This document shows, one piece after another, positions 17,562 through 26,408 of a stretch of DNA of 64,000 bases (within the stretch, counting starts at the first letter, position 1; each line of letters opens with the position of its first letter). The notes beneath the pieces are model-generated. The model made no database searches and was not told the origin of the DNA. It was given only the letters and a program-made list of their open reading frames with translations. Source of the stretch: Kribbella jejuensis (GTDB lineage: Bacteria; Actinomycetota; Actinomycetes; Propionibacteriales; Kribbellaceae); contig NZ_VFMM01000001.1 of assembly GCF_006715085.1 (NCBI RefSeq), positions 1,364,001 to 1,428,000 of the forward strand. Direction: 5' to 3'. The position numbers were made by a program, and so were the translations under genes.

Positions 17562-17569
17562 TAAGAAGG
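17554..17569. terminator. Hairpin spanning the shared CTAG stop of two convergent genes
   Basis: CCTTCT, loop AGTA, AGAAGG: a 6-bp stem. The stop codons of the maleylpyruvate isomerase-domain gene (TAG, 17559-17561) and of moeZ (TAG on the other strand, 17558-17560) fall inside it. It is short and weak; a bidirectional terminator is only a possibility. Confidence 0.3.
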
Positions 17570-18748
17570 TTGGCTCGGGTCGATCTGGTCGACCCAGGCC
17601 ACCACGCCGCCGCCGACGTGGACGGCGTCGGAGAAGCCGGCGCCCTTGGCGATGGCGAGGACCTCGGCGGAGCGGACGCCGGTCTTGCAGTGGAAGACCA
17701 ACTGCTTGTCCTGCGGCAGCTTCTCCAGCGCCACGCCGGTCTGGAAGTCCGCCTTCGGGATGAGCACCGAGCCCGGGATCTGGTTGATCTCGTACTCGTT
17801 CGGCTCCCGGACGTCGATCAGGACGAAGTCCTTCTCGCCGTTGTCCTTGAGCTTGATCCACTCGCTGAGCTGCTTGACCGAGATCGTCGAGCCGACGGCC
17901 GCGTCGGCCGCCTCCTCGGTGAGCGCGCCGCAGAAGCTCTCGTAGTCGATCAGCTCGGTGACGGTCGGGTTCTCGCCGCAGATGGCGCAGTTCGGGTCCT
18001 TGCGGACCTTCAGCGAACGCCAGTTGAGGTCGAGCGCCTCGTAGATGTTCAGCCGGCCCAGCGACGGGTCGCCGATGCCGGTGAGCAGTTTGATCGCCTC
18101 GGTGACCTGCGCGGCGCCGACCGACGCGCAGAGCACGCCGAGGACACCGCCCTCGGCGCAGGACGGAACCATGCCGGGCGGCGGGGGCTCCGGGTACAGG
18201 CAGCGGTAGCACGGGCCGTTGTCCGCCCAGAACACGCTGACCTGGCCGTCGAAGCGGAAGATCGAACCCCACACGTACGGCTTGTGCAGCAGCACCGCGG
18301 CGTCGTTGACCAGGTACCGGGTGGCGAAGTTGTCGGTGCCGTCGACGATCAGGTCGTACGGCTCGAAGATCTCGAACACGTTGTCGTTGTCCAGCCGGGT
18401 CTCGTGCAGGACGACGTTCGTGTACGGGTTGACCTCGAGGATCGACTCCTTGGCCGACTGCGCCTTGGACTTGCCCACGTCGGACTGGCCGTGGATGACC
18501 TGGCGCTGCAGGTTGGACTCGTCGACGGTGTCGAACTCGACGATGCCGAGGGTGCCGACACCGGCGGCGGCCAGGTAGAGCAGCGCCGGGCTGCCGAGGC
18601 CGCCGGCGCCGATCACCAGCACCTTGGCGTTCTTCAGCCGCTTCTGTCCGGCCATCCCGACCTCGGGGATGATCAGGTGCCGCGAATAGCGCCGCACCTC
18701 GTCGATCGTGAGCTCGTCGGCCGGTTCGACCAGCGGTGGCAAAGACAC
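17558..18748 (-). CDS. moeZ: MoeZ, adenylyltransferase/sulfurtransferase
   Basis: A 396-residue two-domain protein. The N-terminal ThiF/MoeB domain has GAGGLG (47-52), NLQRQ, the Asp of VDGTDNFATR, and Cys pairs in CYRC and CAIC that likely hold zinc. The C-terminal rhodanese domain has the sulfur-carrying Cys354 in CKTGVRS. MoeZ activates and thiolates small sulfur carriers (MoaD, CysO, ThiS) for molybdopterin, cysteine and related pathways. The GTG at 18748 is preceded by TGAGGAG six bases away and gives the family's usual SLPPLVEPA start. Mycobacterial MoeZ lacks the second CxxC, so this version looks metal-bound. Confidence 0.92.
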   Translation of the reverse strand: MSLPPLVEPADELTIDEVRRYSRHLIIPEVGMAGQKRLKNAKVLVIGAGGLGSPALLYLAAAGVGTLGIVEFDTVDESNLQRQVIHGQSDVGKSKAQSAKESILEVNPYTNVVLHETRLDNDNVFEIFEPYDLIVDGTDNFATRYLVNDAAVLLHKPYVWGSIFRFDGQVSVFWADNGPCYRCLYPEPPPPGMVPSCAEGGVLGVLCASVGAAQVTEAIKLLTGIGDPSLGRLNIYEALDLNWRSLKVRKDPNCAICGENPTVTELIDYESFCGALTEEAADAAVGSTISVKQLSEWIKLKDNGEKDFVLIDVREPNEYEINQIPGSVLIPKADFQTGVALEKLPQDKQLVFHCKTGVRSAEVLAIAKGAGFSDAVHVGGGVVAWVDQIDPSQPSY

Positions 18749-18869
18749 GTGTCGGCTCCTCAGGAAGACATCGGACGGGGTCTGCTGGTTTTCAACCATC
18801 TGTCCCGCCTCCATGTTCCCGCACTCTTTCAAGCGCCTCCGACAGAGTCCACATCTCGGTACCCGTGTC

Positions 18870-21623
18870 TCAGTCGTTGTCGGTGATCGTGACGGTGAGC
18901 GTCTTCGGCACCTTCAGTACGGCGCCGTCGACCGTGGTGATCACCGCGCTGAACGTCTCGGTGGGCTCCTTGAGCCTGTCGTCGAGGATCCGTACCTGGA
19001 GCTCACCGGCGGTCTTACCGGCCTCGACGTACCCGTCGATGGCCCGGACCGCCGGACCCGTCCCGTCGTCGTTCACGCTCCGGTAGTCCTTCCGGATTAC
19101 CGCTGTACCGTCCTTGAGTACGCCGGCGAACGTGACGTACTTGTCGCTCGGCGCGGACAGCTTCACCGGGAAGTTGACCACCCCGTTCTTCTCCACGGTC
19201 TTCACGTTGCCGAGGATCAGTTTCGGCGTCGGGTCGTCGTCTTTGACGAGCCCGTGCCCGAAGGACTGGTCCAGCAGCGCGTCGTGCGGCACTGACAGCA
19301 CCAGACTGAACGGCAGGTCGTAGCTGTCCCGCGTGTTCCCGACGATCGGTACGGTCACCTTCTGGCGTACCTGCCCCGGCTTGAACACCAGGTGCCGCGC
19401 GACGTCGCCCACCGACGTACCGAGGTCCCCGTTCGTCTCCGCGTACACGCTGACCGGACGGATGCTGGGCCGTGACAGGCGGACCCAGAAGTCCACGGTG
19501 TGCGTGCCCTTGTCCCCCTCCTTCACGGTGACGTTCGACGCGGACAGCTTGGGCAGCAGAACGGCAGGCGCGGACAGCCCGACCCCGGGCGACGAGAAGG
19601 CCAGATCACTCACGTACGCCGAGCCCTTGGCGACCCTGTCCGTCCTCAGCTCCACACTGCGTACGTCGCTGAGATCCACGCCCTTCAGCGACGCCACATG
19701 GATCCGTACTGTCCGTAGGAGGTTCTTGGGCAGACCGCTGTCGTTGGCGCCAGGCATCCGTACGAGCGCGTCGCTGACGGCTGACACCGGTACGGCGGCC
19801 GCTCTGCCGTGCCCGTCGACGATACGGACGGTCAGGTCGGTCTTCGGGGTGCCGGCCGGGTCCGGTGCGGCGCGGAAGGTGAGCGCGGCGAAGCGACGTA
19901 CGTCACGCTGCCACGCGGGGACCGTGACGCGCACTACCCCGTCAGTACCGCTCCACTTGATCTTGGTGACCGCGGTGGTCGGTGTCTTGGACGCAAACCA
20001 CGCCGTGGTCCAGTGAGGTGCGTTAGCCCAGTCGTCCGTGGTCATGCAGGTCGGTAGAGCAGCCCTGACCGCAGTATTGGTCACACCGGCGCACACCGTC
20101 GCTGTGACCTTCCCGCTGACCGCTCCACGAGGCAGGGCCTTGTCGAAGTGGGTCAGATCCTCCCGCGACGCCAACGGTGCCTGGGAGGTCACACGTACGA
20201 CGGCCTTCCCGGCCGACGCGGCCCGTGAGTCAGAACCGTCGAACTGCGGCAGGAACTGCGTCTCGTGCCCCAGCTGCAAGCGGAAGAAGCCCGCGATGTA
20301 CGCCGTACCCACGGCTTGCTGCTGCTTCGCCGTCAGCCTCCCCGCGGACTTGGAACCGCAGGGCGACGCCTTCTCGTCACCGGCCCAGTCGTCGTTGGAC
20401 GGCGCGGTGGACTGCCCTGGCGTCCACTCGGTGTTGAAGAAGTTGTGGTTGGCACCCATCACCAGCACGGTCGAGCGGGGCGCGGTGTCACCGCCAACGG
20501 CGTACCTGGTGTCGTCGTAGAACAGTTGGCCTTCGAGATCGGACACGTCACCGTCGCAGTACGGAAGTACGACGCTCATCGCGACGCCGGGAACGGTGGA
20601 CCGCGCGAAGTCGGTAGGAGCGAGAGGTAGTACTGCGCGGATGCCGAACTGGCCGCCGCGGTCAGCGTTCAGCTGTGCCGCCCTTGCGACGCCCTCGCCG
20701 CCGCGGGAGTGGCCCATCAGGCCGACGTCCTGCAGGTTCAGCTTGCCGACAAAGCGGTTGCCGAACGGTCCACCCCCGACCGTGGACCACCGACGCCACA
20801 GGGCCAGGTGGTCCAGGATGAGCTCGGCCCGCGCTTGGGCGCCCGCGTCGTACGCGTCGCTGTCCCAGGCGTTGACGGCGTTCGCGCTGATCGACACGAC
20901 CTCGTACCCGTTGCTGGCCAGCGCTGTGGCGGGACCGTCGTATCCGCGGTAGCTGGGGATCGGCTTCATGCCCGGCGGGCACGGCCACGGCTTCTGGTCG
21001 TCTGCGGGATGAGTGGGCTCGCCGTCGCAAACCTCGTGCCGGCCGTGCAGGAAGACGATCACAGGTCGCGGGCCAATCGCACCATGCGGCGAGTAGACCT
21101 TGCCGCGCAGCTCGGACCTGTGCGCGAGACCAGGCAGGTACACGGCCTCGTCACCGAGGTTGTACTCGGCTGTGTCCACCTTGTACTTGCCGAGCACGCC
21201 AGGGTCCGACGGGAGCAACGGACCACGCCGCGCCTTCAACCAGTCGGCGTCTGTGGAGCCGGTGGCCGCAGTGATGCTCCGGCTCTTGCTGGACTCTTTA
21301 CCGAGGTCCCCGGACCACACCAGCCGTACGTCGTGCGCGTTGACGACAACCGGGTCAGTGGTGACCAGGGTCAATGACTTGCGGTCCGCGGACTGCTTCG
21401 CGACTCCTAAGGGATTTCCGTCGACCTCCAACAGCGGAAGGGACGCGCGCATCGGTGCGGGCGCGTCGAGGTGCAGGGTCAGTTGGTAGCCCACTGCGAG
21501 CGGACGCACGTCCCACTGGTTGCTTTGAGCAACAACTGGCGGCGCGGCGGTCGCCGGCAGCGACCCCACCCCCAGCAGTACGGCGATCCCCACGGACAGA
21601 TTTCGGGCGGTTCTGCCAATCAC
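18870..21623 (-). CDS. Large secreted alpha/beta hydrolase with C-terminal Calx-beta-like repeats
   Basis: A 917-residue exported protein. Residues 1-27 form a signal peptide ending ATAA. An alpha/beta hydrolase domain follows: PVIVFLHGRHEVCDG (187-201), nucleophile Ser306 in GHSRGGEG, and a catalytic His in MGANHNFFNTEW, with a Cys pair (CDG and CPP) that may form a disulfide. A middle beta-rich part leads to two Calx-beta-type domains near the C-terminus (VKEGDKGTHTVDFWV and VEKNGVVNFPVKLS, ending VTITDND). Substrate unknown: an extracellular esterase or polymer-binding hydrolase is likely. It stands alone between moeZ and an alpha/beta hydrolase. Confidence 0.8.
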   Translation of the reverse strand: MIGRTARNLSVGIAVLLGVGSLPATAAPPVVAQSNQWDVRPLAVGYQLTLHLDAPAPMRASLPLLEVDGNPLGVAKQSADRKSLTLVTTDPVVVNAHDVRLVWSGDLGKESSKSRSITAATGSTDADWLKARRGPLLPSDPGVLGKYKVDTAEYNLGDEAVYLPGLAHRSELRGKVYSPHGAIGPRPVIVFLHGRHEVCDGEPTHPADDQKPWPCPPGMKPIPSYRGYDGPATALASNGYEVVSISANAVNAWDSDAYDAGAQARAELILDHLALWRRWSTVGGGPFGNRFVGKLNLQDVGLMGHSRGGEGVARAAQLNADRGGQFGIRAVLPLAPTDFARSTVPGVAMSVVLPYCDGDVSDLEGQLFYDDTRYAVGGDTAPRSTVLVMGANHNFFNTEWTPGQSTAPSNDDWAGDEKASPCGSKSAGRLTAKQQQAVGTAYIAGFFRLQLGHETQFLPQFDGSDSRAASAGKAVVRVTSQAPLASREDLTHFDKALPRGAVSGKVTATVCAGVTNTAVRAALPTCMTTDDWANAPHWTTAWFASKTPTTAVTKIKWSGTDGVVRVTVPAWQRDVRRFAALTFRAAPDPAGTPKTDLTVRIVDGHGRAAAVPVSAVSDALVRMPGANDSGLPKNLLRTVRIHVASLKGVDLSDVRSVELRTDRVAKGSAYVSDLAFSSPGVGLSAPAVLLPKLSASNVTVKEGDKGTHTVDFWVRLSRPSIRPVSVYAETNGDLGTSVGDVARHLVFKPGQVRQKVTVPIVGNTRDSYDLPFSLVLSVPHDALLDQSFGHGLVKDDDPTPKLILGNVKTVEKNGVVNFPVKLSAPSDKYVTFAGVLKDGTAVIRKDYRSVNDDGTGPAVRAIDGYVEAGKTAGELQVRILDDRLKEPTETFSAVITTVDGAVLKVPKTLTVTITDND

Positions 21624-21686
21624 GCGCCCAAGTTGACCCGACGCGCCGCTCGATCGTGTCTCAGTGGAGCGTCGGAATCGACTCGA

Positions 21687-22610
21687 TCAGGCGATCAGCT
21701 GGCGGAACGCGCGGGCCACTTGTTCCGGGTGTTCCATCTGCGCGACGTGGCCGGACTGCGGCAGGTAGAGCAGGTGTGCGTTCGGGAAGGTGCGCTGTGC
21801 CTTGGTACGGATCCGTGCGTCCACGAGACGATCCTTGCCGCCGTAGATCAGCAGCACCGGGCACTCGATCGTGGCGGCATCCGCCCACAACGAACGGCGC
21901 GGTCTGGCCAGTGACGAACGCAGGATGCTCCGGGCACCGTCGAGAGTCGCCTGCCGGCCCCACGGGTCGGTGTCGCGCCGGCGCAGTTCTTCCTCGTACG
22001 CCGCGCGTACCTCCGGCGCCAGCGCCCGCGGATCCCCGAACACCATCGCCAGCGACGCCTCGAACCGCTGCTCGAACGGCATGCGGTACGTGCGTTCCAG
22101 TACGGCACGACCGAGACGGGGCGTGGCCAGCGCGGTGAACCACAGTGCGCTGGCAGAGACCCGTGGATGCGGCAGCGCCGGCGACACGAGCGTCAGCGAC
22201 GCCACGAGATCCGGACGCTGCGCGGCCAGCGCCACCGACGCCGCGCCACCCATCGAGTTACCGAACACGTGCACGGGTTCGTCGTACTCGCGCTCCAGCA
22301 GCTCTACCAGTACTGCGGCCTGCTCGGAGATCCCGGTCATCCCGGACAGCGGCGTACGACCGAAACCTGGGAGGTCGGGCGCGATGCCCCGGATCGTGTC
22401 GTTGAGCAGGTAGCCGAGCGCGGTCCAGTTCAGCGACGACCCGCCCAGCCCGTGTACGAACAGAGCAGGCGGCAGGTCCTGCTTCGCGCCGGGCAGGTCC
22501 CTGACCAGCAGCTGGACCCCCGCGACCGGCACCCGCCGCTCCGGCCACCGCTTGAGCTCCACGGGCACGCCATCCCCAGTTACTGACGCGTAACTATCCA
22601 CAGGACCCAT
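21687..22610 (-). CDS. Alpha/beta hydrolase
   Basis: A 307-residue cytoplasmic hydrolase with FVHGLGGSSLNW (51-62, oxyanion loop), nucleophile Ser119 in GNSMGG, Asp in YGGKDRLVD and His in SGHVAQMEHP. The sequence is of the general epoxide hydrolase/esterase type, and the substrate cannot be told. ATG 22610 is the first sensible start; the frame is open far upstream over the divergent polymerase gene, which is rejected. A 33-base gap separates the two divergent genes and holds a DnaA-box-like CTATCCACA at 22594-22602 just inside this gene. Confidence 0.85.
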   Translation of the reverse strand: MGPVDSYASVTGDGVPVELKRWPERRVPVAGVQLLVRDLPGAKQDLPPALFVHGLGGSSLNWTALGYLLNDTIRGIAPDLPGFGRTPLSGMTGISEQAAVLVELLEREYDEPVHVFGNSMGGAASVALAAQRPDLVASLTLVSPALPHPRVSASALWFTALATPRLGRAVLERTYRMPFEQRFEASLAMVFGDPRALAPEVRAAYEEELRRRDTDPWGRQATLDGARSILRSSLARPRRSLWADAATIECPVLLIYGGKDRLVDARIRTKAQRTFPNAHLLYLPQSGHVAQMEHPEQVARAFRQLIA

Positions 22611-22643
22611 GTTAGATCCGTCTGCTGATGGAGACTGGGAGCT

Positions 22644-23573
22644 ATGGCGGGTGCGCAGCAGCAGCTGACGACCGAGGTCGATGGGCAGACGATGAAGCTC
22701 ACCAACCTCGGCAAGGTGCTGTACCCACAGACCGGGTTCACCAAGGCCGAGGTGATCGAGTACTACCACCAGGTGGCGGACGTGCTGCTGCCGCATCTGT
22801 CCGACCGGCCGCTGACCCGCAAGCGCTGGCCGGACGGCACGAACGCGTCGTTCTTCTTCGAGAAGAACGCTCCCCGCGGTACGCCGAGCTGGGTGCGCAC
22901 CGAGACGCTGCCCACGCCCGGTAGCTCGACGGGCCGCGACGAGATGAGCTTCGTGGTCTGCGACGACGTACAGACCGTGGTGTGGCTGGCGAACCTGGCC
23001 GCGCTCGAGCTGCACGTCCCGCAGTGGCGCATCGGCCTGTCCGACCAGGGCAGGGACCCGCAGGCCGACCTGATCGTCTTCGACCTGGATCCAGGACCGG
23101 GAGCAAGCATTGTCGAGTGCTGCGACGTGGCGCTCGCCCTGAGACAGCTGCTGCACCACTTCGGCCTGGAGGGCTGGCCGAAGACCTCTGGCAACAAGGG
23201 CATGCACCTGTACGTACCCATCGAGCCCGCGTCGTCCAAAGCGACCAGTGCGTTCGCGAAACTGCTCGCGGAGCAGCTGGCGGAGGCCCTGCCTGAGAGT
23301 GTGACCGCCAACATGACGAAGGCGCTGCGCCCGGGCAAGGTCTTCATCGACTGGAGCCAGAACGCCAGCGCGAAGACCACGCTCGCGCCGTACTCACTAC
23401 GCGGCGCCGAGGAACCGCGGGTCTCCACGCCGATCGACTGGGACGAGGTGGCCTCCGCGACCGCACCGGAGGACCTCACGTTCCTTCCGCACGACGTACT
23501 CGCCCGGATCGAGGAGTACGGCGACGTACTCGGGGAACTGTACGACGACCCGCAACCACTACCGCAGAGCTGA
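22644..23573 (+). CDS. Standalone LigD-type polymerase (PolDom)
   Basis: A 309-residue archaeo-eukaryotic primase-type polymerase of the NHEJ LigD family. Metal ligands are Asp147 and Asp149 in FDLDPG; the nucleotide-binding segment TSGNKGMHLYVP and the third acidic residue in VFIDWSQN are present, and the N-terminal KLTNLGKVLYP is typical. Here the domain is not fused to a ligase or phosphoesterase. Such PolDoms add ribonucleotides to broken ends or act with a separate ligase. No ku gene is in the window. The following 70-residue acidic gene could be co-transcribed, since only 16 bases separate them. Confidence 0.88.
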   Translation: MAGAQQQLTTEVDGQTMKLTNLGKVLYPQTGFTKAEVIEYYHQVADVLLPHLSDRPLTRKRWPDGTNASFFFEKNAPRGTPSWVRTETLPTPGSSTGRDEMSFVVCDDVQTVVWLANLAALELHVPQWRIGLSDQGRDPQADLIVFDLDPGPGASIVECCDVALALRQLLHHFGLEGWPKTSGNKGMHLYVPIEPASSKATSAFAKLLAEQLAEALPESVTANMTKALRPGKVFIDWSQNASAKTTLAPYSLRGAEEPRVSTPIDWDEVASATAPEDLTFLPHDVLARIEEYGDVLGELYDDPQPLPQS

Positions 23574-23589
23574 TCGAAAGGAGAACCGG

Positions 23590-23802
23590 ATGACCAGCGA
23601 GACCGACTACGAGGGCCCGGGCGACTTCGAGAACCTGCCCGACGACGCGCCCGAGGCGGATGTACTCGAGCAACGTCAGGCCTCGACCGTCGTGGACGAC
23701 CGGTCCGATGCCGAACCGCTGCCGGCCGAGGCCGATCCCGCGGACGTCGAGGAGCAGCGCCGCGGCCTCGACGGCACCGACGACGAGGACGGGTACCGCT
23801 GA
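23590..23802 (+). CDS. Small acidic protein with an internal repeat
   Basis: A 70-residue protein of very low pI, with GGAG 8 bases before ATG 23590. It has two similar segments: PEADVLEQRQAS and ADPADVEEQRRGL, so a short motif ADV-x-EQR appears twice. No hydrophobic stretch is present and it is probably disordered. It follows the LigD-type polymerase by 16 bases and may be in its operon. Similar acidic proteins are widespread in actinomycetes without a known role. A repair link is guilt by association only. Confidence 0.7.
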   Translation: MTSETDYEGPGDFENLPDDAPEADVLEQRQASTVVDDRSDAEPLPAEADPADVEEQRRGLDGTDDEDGYR

Positions 23803-23957
23803 GCGACCGGATCGTTACGACGTTGGAACGCCTTCGGTCTACCACGATGGAACCTCGCCCGGCGGGGAAGCTACTGGCCGGGAGGACTGCTGGGTAGGAT
23901 TCGTGGAACGACCTGACGGCCGACCGCCGCCGGAGAGCACCATCGAAGGAGCCCGAC

Positions 23958-24587
23958 GTGTCGACGACCCCGGAGACCGCACCCAAGCGCGGCAGCCGCC
24001 TGCCCCGGCTGGCGCGTCGCGCACAACTGCTCGAGGCGGCCCAGGAAGTCTTCGTCGCGAACGGGTACCACGCCGCCGCGATGGACGACATCGCCGACCG
24101 GGCCGGTGTGTCGAAGCCGGTCCTCTACCAGCACTTCCCCGGCAAGCTCGAGCTGTACCTGGCGCTGCTCGACACGTCCTGCGACGCGATCGTCGCCTCC
24201 GTGCAGGACGCGCTGAAGTCGACCGAGGACAACAAGCTCCGGGTCGCGGCCACCATGCACGCGTTCTACGACTACGTGGCGAACGCGCAGGGTGCGTTCC
24301 GGCTGGTGTTCGAGTCCGACCTGACCAACGAGCCGGCCGTCCGGGAACGGGTCGACCGGGTCACGCACGCCTGCGCCGAGGCCGTCTCCGAGGTGATCAG
24401 CGCCGACGCCGGCCTGAGCCGCGACCAGTCGATGGTGCTCGCGGTCAGCCTGGTCGGCATGGCACAGGTCAGCGCGCGGTACTGGCTCGGCGCCGGAAAC
24501 CCGTCGCTCCCCCAGGAGCAGGCCGCCGACCTGGTCGCCTCGCTGGCGTGGCGCGGCATCCGCGGCTTCCCCCGTACCGACGGCTGA
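23958..24587 (+). CDS. TetR family regulator (Rv3208-like)
   Basis: A 209-residue TetR regulator. GTG 23958 follows GAAGGAG by 6 bases. The helix-turn-helix (about 18-65) has AAQEVFVANGYHAAAMDDIADRAGVSKPVLYQHFPGKLELY. The gene precedes DUF3107, as in mycobacteria where Rv3208 precedes Rv3208A. The C-terminal ligand domain ends FPRTDG. No clear inverted repeat was found in the short upstream region. The target is not known. Confidence 0.85.
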   Translation: MSTTPETAPKRGSRLPRLARRAQLLEAAQEVFVANGYHAAAMDDIADRAGVSKPVLYQHFPGKLELYLALLDTSCDAIVASVQDALKSTEDNKLRVAATMHAFYDYVANAQGAFRLVFESDLTNEPAVRERVDRVTHACAEAVSEVISADAGLSRDQSMVLAVSLVGMAQVSARYWLGAGNPSLPQEQAADLVASLAWRGIRGFPRTDG

Positions 24588-24690
24588 AGGTTCTGCTCTC
24601 GGCGGACGGGTGCGGGTCGGCGATCGGTAGCGGATAGGCTCGAAGCGTCACCGGCGAGAGCCGCCGGTCGGAGCGTGCCCGGAGGGTTTC

Positions 24691-24918
24691 GTGGAGGTCA
24701 AGATCGGCGTACAGCACGCCAATCGTGAGTTGGTTCTGGAGAGCGACCAGAGCCCGGAAGAGGTCCAGCAGCTGGTCGCGGACGCGCTCAGCGGGAAGAC
24801 CGGTCTGCTCCAGCTGACCGACGACAAGGGCCGGAAGGTGCTGGTCCCCGCCGACCGGCTGGCCTACGTCGAGATCGGCGAGGTCTCGACCCGCAAGGTC
24901 GGCTTCGGCGCAATCTGA
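24691..24918 (+). CDS. DUF3107 family protein
   Basis: A 75-residue protein (GTG start, GGAGGG at 24680-24685) that begins EVKIGVQHANRELVLES and ends GEVSTRKVGFGAI. This is the actinobacterial DUF3107 family, whose mycobacterial member Rv3208A (TB9.4) lies after a TetR gene as here. The small alpha/beta protein has no known function. The genes are 103 bases apart, with the intergenic part free of obvious structure. Confidence 0.9.
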   Translation: MEVKIGVQHANRELVLESDQSPEEVQQLVADALSGKTGLLQLTDDKGRKVLVPADRLAYVEIGEVSTRKVGFGAI

Positions 24919-25061
24919 TCGCGTTCCGGACACAGTCGCGCGTGTCCGGGTTGCAGGCGACGGCTCAGCGGGCACGATGGCGGTAGACCTGCCGCCGATT
25001 GGTCTGGTTGCTACGGGGCACCGGGCAGGCGCAGGTCAGCCATCCCTCACAAGGAGGAACC

Positions 25062-25337
25062 GTGTACTGGGTCTGGATGCTCATCGTCAGCCTCATCGCG
25101 GGCATCATCTTCGGGCCGCTGGCCCGGCTGGTGCTCCCCGGCAAGCAGAACATCAGCCTCGGCTGGACCATCCTCGGCGGCGGCATCGGCGCCTTCATCG
25201 GTGGTCTGATCGCAAAGCTTCTCGGAGTCAAGGACACGCCTGGCCCGGACTGGATCCAGTACCTGATCCAGATCGTCTGTGCCGCGATCGTCGTCGCCAT
25301 CATCTCGGCTCGGAACAGCAGCAAAGCCCGAGCCTGA
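25062..25337 (+). CDS. GlsB/YeaQ/YmgE-type membrane protein
   Basis: A 91-residue integral membrane protein with three hydrophobic helices: WMLIVSLIAGIIFGPLARL, LGWTILGGGIGAFIGGLIA and YLIQIVCAAIVVAII. The Gly-rich arrangement matches the GlsB/YeaQ/YmgE stress-protein family (transglycosylase-associated). The GTG at 25062 has AAGGAGG four bases before it. An open frame reaches further upstream without a good start. Family members are induced by envelope or osmotic stress; the mechanism is unknown. Confidence 0.85.
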   Translation: MYWVWMLIVSLIAGIIFGPLARLVLPGKQNISLGWTILGGGIGAFIGGLIAKLLGVKDTPGPDWIQYLIQIVCAAIVVAIISARNSSKARA

Positions 25338-25354
25338 CGCAGGCAGCACCACCA

Positions 25355-25390
25355 AACGGCCGCCACCCCACTGCGGGGAGGGCGGCCGTT
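25355..25390. terminator. Strong hairpin between convergent genes
   Basis: AACGGCCGCC (25355-25364) pairs perfectly with GGCGGCCGTT (25381-25390), and an inner CCCC/GGGG pair (25366-25369 with 25375-25378) continues it. It lies 17 bases after the membrane-protein stop and 46 before the convergent ferritin-like stop, so it may end both transcripts. No long U-run follows. Confidence 0.75.
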
Positions 25391-25436
25391 GCCCTGTCTG
25401 TCGCCTTTGTCCGAGCTCAGGCCCTTTTGTCGGGGT

Positions 25437-26117
25437 TCAGGCTTGGAGGCCGAGGGCGGTCATCCGGGCCGTGTGTGCTTCGGTCAGGCGGGTGAACATC
25501 CGGCCGATCGCGGCCAGGTCCAGCCCGGGGCGGTCGACACTGCCCGCCAGCAGCGCGGCCAGCGAGTCACGGTCGGCGGCGATCCGCTGCGCCTGGCTGA
25601 GCGCCTCGCCGACCAGCCGCCGGCCCCAGAGCGCCAGCCGGCCGCCGAGCTTCGGGTCCTCCTCGATCGCGGCCCGGACCCGGTCCACCACGAACTCGGC
25701 CTGCCCGGACTCCGCGAACACCTCGAGCACCAGCGCCCGCGTCTCCGCGTCCACGAACGACGAGATCTCCCGGTAGAAGTCGTTCGCCAGGCCGTCCCCG
25801 ACGTACGCCTTCACCAGCCCCTCGAGCCAGTCCGACGGTGCGGTGTGGTCGTGAAACGCGTCCAGCGGCGTGACGAACGGCCGCATCGCCTCCATCGGGT
25901 CCACGCCGAGCTCGACCAGCCGGTCGCGGAGCCGCTGGAAGTGGCCGAACTCGGTGGTCGCCAGCGCCGCCAGCTCCGCCTTGTCGTCCAGCGTCGGCGC
26001 GAGTTTCGCGTCCTCGGCCATCCGTTCGAAAGCGGTCAGCTCGCCGTACGCGAGCACCCCCAGCAGATCCACCGCCGCGGCCCGGTAGGCGGGATCATCA
26101 AAGGCCGTCTGCTCCAT
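25437..26117 (-). CDS. Ferritin-like protein (Rv3210c type)
   Basis: A 226-residue four-helix protein related to MiaE-like tRNA hydroxylases. Helix 1 has YGELTAFERMAE (Glu26, Glu31), helix 2 TTEFGHFQRL with an ExxH motif (Glu56, His59), and later helices carry YREISSFVDAET and RLTEAHTARM, giving the Glu and His ligands of a diiron site. The function may be tRNA or substrate oxidation. ATG 26117 is the natural start; the frame is open for about 850 codons upstream, antisense to the helicase, which is rejected as chance. The position next to the helicase matches Rv3210c and Rv3211. Confidence 0.78.
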   Translation of the reverse strand: MEQTAFDDPAYRAAAVDLLGVLAYGELTAFERMAEDAKLAPTLDDKAELAALATTEFGHFQRLRDRLVELGVDPMEAMRPFVTPLDAFHDHTAPSDWLEGLVKAYVGDGLANDFYREISSFVDAETRALVLEVFAESGQAEFVVDRVRAAIEEDPKLGGRLALWGRRLVGEALSQAQRIAADRDSLAALLAGSVDRPGLDLAAIGRMFTRLTEAHTARMTALGLQA

Positions 26118-26237
26118 GCCCGGCACCCTATCGGGCCTGGCGCGACAGGGTGTGCAAAAGCAGCGAACAGAAAATTGCGCAGGAGAGGGGTTGCCCCGGG
26201 GACTTCCGCGTGGTGGCGCATGCCACACCGGACGGCG

Positions 26238-26260
26238 TTGACAGCTCGTGCGGTTACACT
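26238..26260 (+). promoter_or_regulatory. Possible promoter elements of the helicase gene
   Basis: TTGACA (26238-26243) and TACACT (26255-26260) both match consensus boxes but are only 11 bases apart, so they cannot form one standard promoter. Either the -10 works with a weak -35 further up, or TTGACA uses a poorer -10 downstream. A start near 26267 would leave a leader of about 140 nt before the CTG start codon. Confidence 0.35.
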
Positions 26261-26327
26261 GGTGGGCGATTCGCCGGTGACGCGCCCACATGGGCAAGCT
26301 GGTGCGAGGTGCTTGCACAGTGTCCCC

Positions 26328-26361
26328 GCGCCTCACGACGGGGCTGTCCGGCCCCAGGCGC
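26328..26361 (+). other. Structured 5' leader hairpin of the helicase mRNA
   Basis: GCGCCT (26328-26333) pairs with AGGCGC (26356-26361), enclosing GGGGC (26340-26344) paired with GCCCC (26351-26355), a 6-base loop TGTCCG and a bulge CACGAC. CTCAC (26332-26336) could instead pair with GTGAG (26393-26397) next to the ribosome-binding site, so an alternative fold is possible. Control of the RNA helicase by its own leader is inference. Confidence 0.5.
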
Positions 26362-26408
26362 CCGGCCACAGAGCATCTGTCCGCACAAGCATGTGAGAGG
26401 CGATCAGC

